64,000 nt of DNA, taken from contig CM034546.1 in NCBI GenBank assembly GCA_020055645.1, positions 19,592,001 to 19,656,000 on the forward strand, written 5' to 3'. Each line of letters starts with the position of its first letter. Positions within the stretch are counted from its first letter, which is position 1. This document shows, piece after piece, positions 58,163 through 64,000 of the stretch. Below the pieces are notes generated by a model. The model saw nothing but the letters and a program-made list of their open reading frames with translations, was not told the DNA's origin and did not search any database. The stretch comes from Tomocerus qinae (lineage: Eukaryota; Arthropoda; Collembola; Entomobryomorpha; Tomoceridae). The translations under genes were made by a program, and so were the position numbers.

Positions 58163-59780
58163 TAGCATTTAGGGCGATGGATAAATGTATTCGATTTACC
58201 ATATTTCTGAAGGGCTCAGTGTTTACATGGAATGGAAAAACACTAAGCCTAGATGCAAAAACAAGTGTTAACTCTATTTTGTATATAATTTAGCCATTTT
58301 GGATTTAGTTGTTCTTCTATATGGCTCCTTACGACTATTAAAAGAAATATTTATCAGGGATGAAAATTTCAAAGTGTTCCAGATAATTATGTACATCTTC
58401 CATATATGCCACTATTAGAACTAACTTTTATTGTTGCAATGATGATTCTTATAGACCCAAAGCAAATGGCGGATATAATTGTCATATGAAATCCCCTCTG
58501 TATTTCATGTCCATTAGCTCAGGGTGCTGATGAATGCAAGAAATGAATTGAACGCTCAATTACATCCTAGCTCACACTACTTTATTAACGTTTGTGTCAG
58601 CCTTTTTATACCAAAGAATAAGAAAGACTTGACCTACAACTAGAATGTTTTGTCGCATACAAAAGATTCCTTTACCGTATCGGTAAGAAATAGCATCTAA
58701 TAAAACACTTGTGTAATAGGTACATTTTACAATGCTACCAAACCTTAGCTCATCTCTCATACACAAAGTTAAACTTAGATTTCATTCATATCCGCATACT
58801 CCACTCTTGCATCATGTCATTGCATTCCAACACTCTGCAATACAATTACACACACGGATAAACATTGACATACTTATATTATTAGCAATACATTACTACA
58901 ACTCAAGTAACTTCCTATTACATATATTTATCCTCATAAAATATCGTAACAATAATAAACTCATTCTTTTTATTTGATACTAAATTGAAAGATAATACAC
59001 TGACTACTAAATATATATCCATATACTTACCAAAAATTACATTTTAATACAATCCAAGACGTAATTTTTGTCTCCAATCTCCCAACTAACATTGTGGAAA
59101 GCAATGTAATAGATAAGAACAAAAGCTGTTACGGTCAAAATTTTGTACATCTGTATATTTTCATTTTGTTCATTGAATTAATTTTATTTGCAGAATGGCA
59201 AAGGAAATTGTGTCACTCTCAATCAAGTAAAGAAAATGTTCAGATTTATGAAAAACTGGTAGACCACTTTGTTCCTAGAGCAGTACTTTTCTCATTTTTA
59301 GGATCTGCTTTATCTCCATTAGATCCTATTCAAAGATTCATTCTGGATCATCTGCAACATATTTATGATAACTACACTTTAATGGTCAAAATTTTTAGTT
59401 TCTTTGCCATATTTACATGCAGATGCTACCTTACTGCTCCAATTGTTTTCGTAACTACAGGTGTTCTCTTATGTACACCAATGCCTTTCGATATTGGATG
59501 ACCATTTTAAATGGAGAAAACAACGAAGTTATTGCTACCGAGTTGATGAAATTGCTGAGAAGAAGACCATGCAGAATCATCAATGTTGCTGTATCAAATG
59601 TTTACAATTAATGATATTATGTTTAACGAATTTTCAAAATTGGCACTTGGTCCTATTTTAGGAGTAATTGGTACTATATAATATGGCCTTATTTGTGGAT
59701 TACTTCTGCGGGCAGCATATTTATTTAGTGAAGAGTCAGAAAAGTGTGTGAATGTATACAGATTTCATCAGAATGCATAC
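58163..59780 (+). pseudogene. Chemoreceptor-like family 2 member D, degenerate
   Basis: Exon 1 homology spans 58163-58479 and resumes at 58957-58995 after a solo LTR insertion. Exon 2 homology begins at 59193 (EWQRKLCHSQSSKENVQIYE) and runs to about 59690 with frame breaks and a lost middle. From 59690 the sequence is instead a near-identical copy of the end of receptor 2C (CGLLLRAAYLFSEESEKCVN). The conserved start codon of exon 1 is gone. It is a pseudogene assembled from two events: decay of an old copy and arrival of the segmental duplication. Confidence 0.85.
58480..58951. mobile_element. Solo LTR of an LTR retrotransposon
   Basis: 472 bp starting TG and ending CA, with 5-bp target duplication ATAAT on both sides (58475-58479, 58952-58956), inserted into receptor pseudogene exon 1. 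No internal region remains, so the element was reduced by recombination between its LTRs. The superfamily (Gypsy, BEL or Copia) cannot be told from the LTR alone. The clean duplication implies moderate to young age. Confidence 0.85.
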
Positions 59781-62700
59781 GTTAGCTTCTCTAAATTTTC
59801 TATTATTAGTATTTAAAAACTTGCATGGATATCTCCGTGATAAACACAAACAATAAGCCAGATCTCAATTACATGTATATATTTTGAATTGATAATACAT
59901 TCTACATCATAGGAATAATAAGGAAGTACACCTAAAACACTTAAAATAGTGTTTATTAACAGAGTATATTAATTAGGAGGAATCATCACGCTAATTCAAT
60001 TTTTTCCTGTTCAGGAGGAACCTCTGCTTGTTTCTTGTGGGTACGCATGTGAACATGCAAATAATTCCAGATTGGAAATCTTTTATGACAAACTTTGCAT
60101 TTTCTTTTGCAAAGGCTTTTTTCCATCTGAATGACAAATTTGTTCATGCCGTTTCAATTCGTTACTGTATGAAAATTTCTTGCTACATTTTTTGCAAGGA
60201 AAAGGTCTCTCATTCCTGTGGATCGATCGGATGTGATTTTTGAGCTTATAAACTGTTTTGAAAGATTTTCCACATTCTTCGCATAATTCCGATTTCTCTT
60301 CTTTATGAATCAGTAGATGAATTTTCAGGGCTCCCTGGAAATCGAAGCCTCGATTGCAAATTTCGCAAAAATATCTGTGCTGTCCTAAATGCATATTTCT
60401 AACATGAGATTTTAAATACGAAGGAGTTTCAAACATTTTCCCACAATATTCACATTTAAAGGGTTCAAGGCCCAGCTGTTCGTAATGTTTACCTCGCTGA
60501 TGAGACTTTAGCTTTTTGATATTTGTGAAGGTTTTCCCACAAAAGTCACAAACATAGGGTCTCAGTTTAAGATGTGTATTGATATGGTCTTGCATGTAAT
60601 ATTTTGTAGTTTCAAACGGGCAGTGAGGACATGGATAGAGCTTCTTAAATTTATCACTGTAATACTTTACTTTAAATACTCTGGGATGCTCTTTTTCATA
60701 GTGAGATTTCAAATCTTGCCGAAAGGGGAAACTTTCATTGCATTCAGTGCAAGTCTTATCGTCGGTTTTTTCAAATATTTTAAGTTGACTATCAGGGTGT
60801 TTTTTTTTACAGTGCGTTTTCAAAGTTTTCAAGCATACAAACTTAATTCCACATATTTCACAAGCGACAGTGTCTTTGGTCGATTGTTTATTTGGAACAA
60901 TTTTGTCGCATTCTTCCGGGTGATACGTTTTGCAATGCGCCCGCAGACTTTTTTGCGAACTAAAAATACTCTTAACACATATTGGACATGTAAGTTTTTC
61001 AGCTTCGTTGTGATATTTTTCTTTGTGTATTTTCATATGATATTCATTAACAATTTTCGCACTGCATTTATCGCAAGACAGCGGTAATTCCCCATGAACA
61101 TTTAAGTAATGTTCTGTGAGAGTTTGGACATTTGCATAGGAATTTGGACAACTTTCACATTTTAATCTTTGGTCAGTTAAATTGTAACTTTCAGTTGTGT
61201 TCAAGTTTGACGAAGAAACTTTATTAGGAATGGGGCGTAACCCTAATTTAGAAAATAAATTATAAATAAATTCAGATTAGAACATAAAAAATTCATACAA
61301 ATGGTCAAAACAGAATGTAGAAACATAATTAGTGTCATTTTTCTTACTTTGATATTTAAGTGAAGGTGTTTCTGGTTGAGACTCAGGAAGCGGTACTAAA
61401 TCTGTCGATTCTTGACTTGTGAAAAGATCGTTTTCATCAGACGGATTTGGGTTATTGTGTTTGCTAATATGGGTCGCCAGGTTAGTCTTACTTGAAATTT
61501 CGCCAAACATTTCCTCGTAATCTTCACGATGATAATTTCTACAGTGTGCCTTCATGGTTATTTCACTTACAAATAGTTTTCCACACTTTTTACAAGGAAC
61601 GGTGTTCTTCAAAGTAGAATAACGCGATTTCGTTTTTTTCGGAGGAAAAATATCTTCGAATTCCTCCGGATGATCGTTTCGGCAGTGTTTTCGTAAATTT
61701 TTTTTATGCGCAAAAATTTTGCCAGGGCATATAGGGCATGGAACATTACGAGAGTTGTTGTGATGTGCTTCATTGGGTTTCCATAATTTATTTTTATTGC
61801 ATTGCCTGGGGGATTTTTGCCGCTCCTCAGGCAAGTTGTCTGAACAAATATTGTTTTTCTCAGAAAAATCGGAGTCGTCAAAATCTTTATCTACTAAAAC
61901 AAGAAATACCTTTTATAATTTTTCTTCTAAAATTATTAAAAACAGAGTATACTTAATTAAGTGCAATATTTTTGTGTTAAAATTGTGTTAAGGTACAAGA
62001 ATAATGAAAAAAATTAATTAATTGTTTTACCTGTACCCGAGTTATTTCCGCTGTTAGGTGTGAAGGGTAGATTTGCATCTGATTCCAGTAAAGAAAAGCT
62101 ATTTTCTGAAACTTCTCTATTTTTTTCTGTCTCTATATCTACATTTTCAACCTCCGATTTAATCGATAGATCAACATTTTTGTTCTGCTGATCCAAAATA
62201 GTTAGGCCTTTGTTGTGTTTTTTCAGGTGCATTTGAAGGTAATCCGCTTTATATGCTTTGAAGGGACAATGAGAACACGATAATAATCTTTTCTTTCTCT
62301 GCTCGTAGTAACGTAATTTAAAGTCTTTCGGGTGTTCTTTTTGATAATGTTCCTTTAAACGTATTATGTTTGCGAACTTAGCATCGCATTTGTCACAAGT
62401 GTCGCTACGTATGTTTTTAAACATTTCAGAATAGCATTCAGCATGATATTTTCTGCAATGAAGTCGTAAACTTCCAAGGTGAGCAAATATTTTTCCACAT
62501 TTTTTGCAATCTAAGGAGTTTTCCAAAGTAGCAATGTTACGTATTTTATTTTTTCGAGGAAACATGTCGAAGAATTCTTCCTTATGCTTTCTTCTGCAAT
62601 GGTGGCGCAAATTTATTTCATTGAGGAAAGTCTTCATTGGGCATTTCGGACAGGAGACGGTGTGAGTTCTTTTATGTAATATTTCATTATGCTTCTTCAG

Positions 62701-63801
62701 TTCGTTTTCGTTTAACAATTTTTTACCACATTTTTGGCAAGAAATTGGCAACTCTCCGTGGGCAGTGATAAAATGTTCTTTTAATGAATAAATCCTTTTG
62801 TATGTGCGCAAACATTTTTCGCATTTGAAATTCCCTTTTCCTTTAAAATCGGGCACATATTCCGTTTCTTCGAGATCTTCAGAATTTGAAACATTTTCTT
62901 CTCCAGACAAGGCCAAACTTTTATCAGCATTAACTGTTGACAGAAAAGGCATGAAATTAATTAAGGAAATTGAAATATGACAATTTTAAGCAAAATTCGA
63001 TTAAAAGAAATAAATTTACCGGTATTTTTACTGTTTAGAGATTTTTTCCTTAAAAGGCGATTAGAAAATCGTCGATTGCAATGCTGTGATTCAGGAAAAA
63101 CGATTTTTGCATCTAAATCCATGAGTGGGTCCGTTTCGTCTTCTTCAGAAAATGAATCCTCTTGAGTAAATAATGAACATTCATCTTCATTGTCAAGTAC
63201 TTCTTCATTTTCAACTTTAACTTCCCCCTCTGATAGGGAAATTTCCAATTTAGAACCTGTCCAAAAGTACAAAACGATCAATATTTCTCAGTCGTAATTT
63301 ATAATAACAACTAATAAAAGAAATCAAAATCGCCTTACCTTTGTAATCATAGCTTTTCGTAAGACAGTCTCTAATTATTTCTGTGGCTCCCAAACTAGAA
63401 GAATTTTTCTCTATTTCTTCAAGTATCTGTTGATTATTTTCAGAAGACAGAACAGCTGTTATTAATTCTTCTTGTAATGCATCAAATTGTTTTTTAAGCA
63501 GTGTAATCTGATCAAATACGCATTTAGCTCTCTTTACTAAAAACGAACAGGAATTGCACCAATCAACCCATTCACTAGGATTTCCATATTCTTCCAAAAA
63601 CTGTAGACATATGTCTTGAGGTGTTTCAAAAAATTCCCGCAGTAAAAATATGACAGTCAGTTGTCGATTTAAAGCTGTATCGTTCCCGAAATTACTGAAT
63701 TCTAAATAAAATATAAATCATATTAAATGTCAAACCTAAAAGGATAACATTATATCATCAATCATTGACTAACTACATTTTCATGTTTTAAGGTTATTTT
63801 T
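59690..63801. repeat. Segmental duplication, copy B (partner 42310-46800)
   Basis: Starts inside the receptor pseudogene and runs to AAGGTTATTTTT directly before the transposon end at 63802. Orientation is direct. Confidence 0.9.
60083..63701 (-). CDS. ZAD-type C2H2 zinc-finger protein, copy B (frame intact, first exon not in window)
   Basis: Exons 63701-63339, 63256-63032, 62933-62031, 61893-61348 and 61242-60083 all splice in phase (about 1065 residues). Exon 2 has the second ZAD Cys pair (NPSEWVDWCNSCSF). The exon with the first Cys pair, seen in copy A at 46914-46848, would lie beyond the transposon at 63802. Then comes an acidic region (EEVLDNEDECSLFTQEDSFS). There are six fingers in exon 4 (first CEKCLRTYKRIYSLKEHF), two in exon 5 and eleven in exon 6 (last CKKCSKKFSYSNELKRHEQI), 19 in all. 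The protein ends KKPLQKKMQSLS. A further finger (CKVCHKRFPIWNYLHVHMRT) follows out of frame in both copies. Predicted nuclear transcription regulator, target unknown. Finger residues differ from copy A mainly in exon 6. Confidence 0.82.
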
Positions 63802-64000
63802 GGCTAAACTGCAGTTATCCGGCCAGGTTTTTTAGCACCCCAGCACCCCGGCATCCCAGCATCTTGAAAATATTTCAGATTTTGAAAAAATAGATTTTTG
63901 AGAGTTTGTTCAAAATCTGAAATATTTTCAAGGTGCTGGGGTGCAGTCAGTGTATCAAAGCGAATCTCAATTCCGCTTTATAAACTGACCTAACCTAAAT
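63802..64000. mobile_element. Left end of a foldback/MULE-type element, cut by the window end
   Basis: GGCTAAACTGCAGTTATCCG is identical to the terminus at 48194. Then come AGCACCCC repeats and a long hairpin (TCTTGAAAATATTTCAGATT at 63861 on, inverse at 63910-63935). The other end should lie just beyond 64000. Confidence 0.7.

Noticed and set aside
63980-64000. Telomeric CCTAA repeat at the window end
   Set aside because: Two units only, within the foldback-type element beginning at 63802.
1-64000. tRNA or rRNA genes
   Set aside because: No box A/box B pair with cloverleaf potential and no rRNA-like conserved sequence was noticed by eye; a covariance-model scan would be decisive.

Overview
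The window is AT-rich nuclear DNA of an arthropod. Introns are mostly short with GT-AG ends, promoters carry TATA boxes, and small DNA transposons are dense. Two lineages of multi-membrane-span chemoreceptor-like genes, a CARD plus NB-ARC protein and ZAD-type C2H2 zinc-finger genes make a springtail (Collembola) or another early hexapod my best guess. That is an inference from family content, not from a marker gene.

Layout. 0.2-1.7 kb: a membrane-anchored trypsin-like serine protease (minus strand) with one in-frame TGA. 1.9-8.7 kb: transposon mosaic (Helitron 3' ends, a hAT MITE, a perfect-TIR MITE, local duplications). 8.8-26.5 kb: receptor family 1, three genes of three exons (8.8 kb plus strand; 21.9 and 24.9 kb minus strand, the last frameshifted), plus an unrelated two-exon receptor at 13.8-15.1 kb. 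Related non-coding blocks recur around the family 1 genes. 26.5-32 kb: inverted-repeat elements, a deleted MULE and a broken receptor exon. 31.7-42.5 kb: receptor family 2, three tandem plus-strand copies with the same two-exon structure. The first has a 4-bp frameshift and the other two are intact. A 22-bp minisatellite sits just upstream of their shared core promoter and has expanded to about 37 units in front of the second copy.

43.1-46.9 kb and 60.1-63.7 kb: two copies of a ZAD/C2H2 zinc-finger gene produced by a segmental duplication of about 4 kb that also carried the 3' end of a receptor gene. Copy B keeps its frame through 19 fingers; copy A is truncated by a 14-bp length difference. 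Between them lie a palindromic element, a piggyBac-like element with peptide-repeat coding, and the most notable gene: a two-exon, 1428-residue CARD / NB-ARC protein at 52.5-56.9 kb. Its C-terminal half consists of irregular Leu/Asn/Asp-rich sequence with three tandem repeats of about 140 residues, where Apaf-1 carries WD40 propellers. 57-59.8 kb is a scrap-yard of receptor and zinc-finger fragments, one interrupted by a solo LTR.

Functionally the region combines chemosensory receptor birth and death, a recently duplicated zinc-finger regulator, and an Apaf-1/NLR-like sensor of probable innate-immune or cell-death role. No operon-like logic is expected. The genes share a neighbourhood shaped by duplication and transposition.
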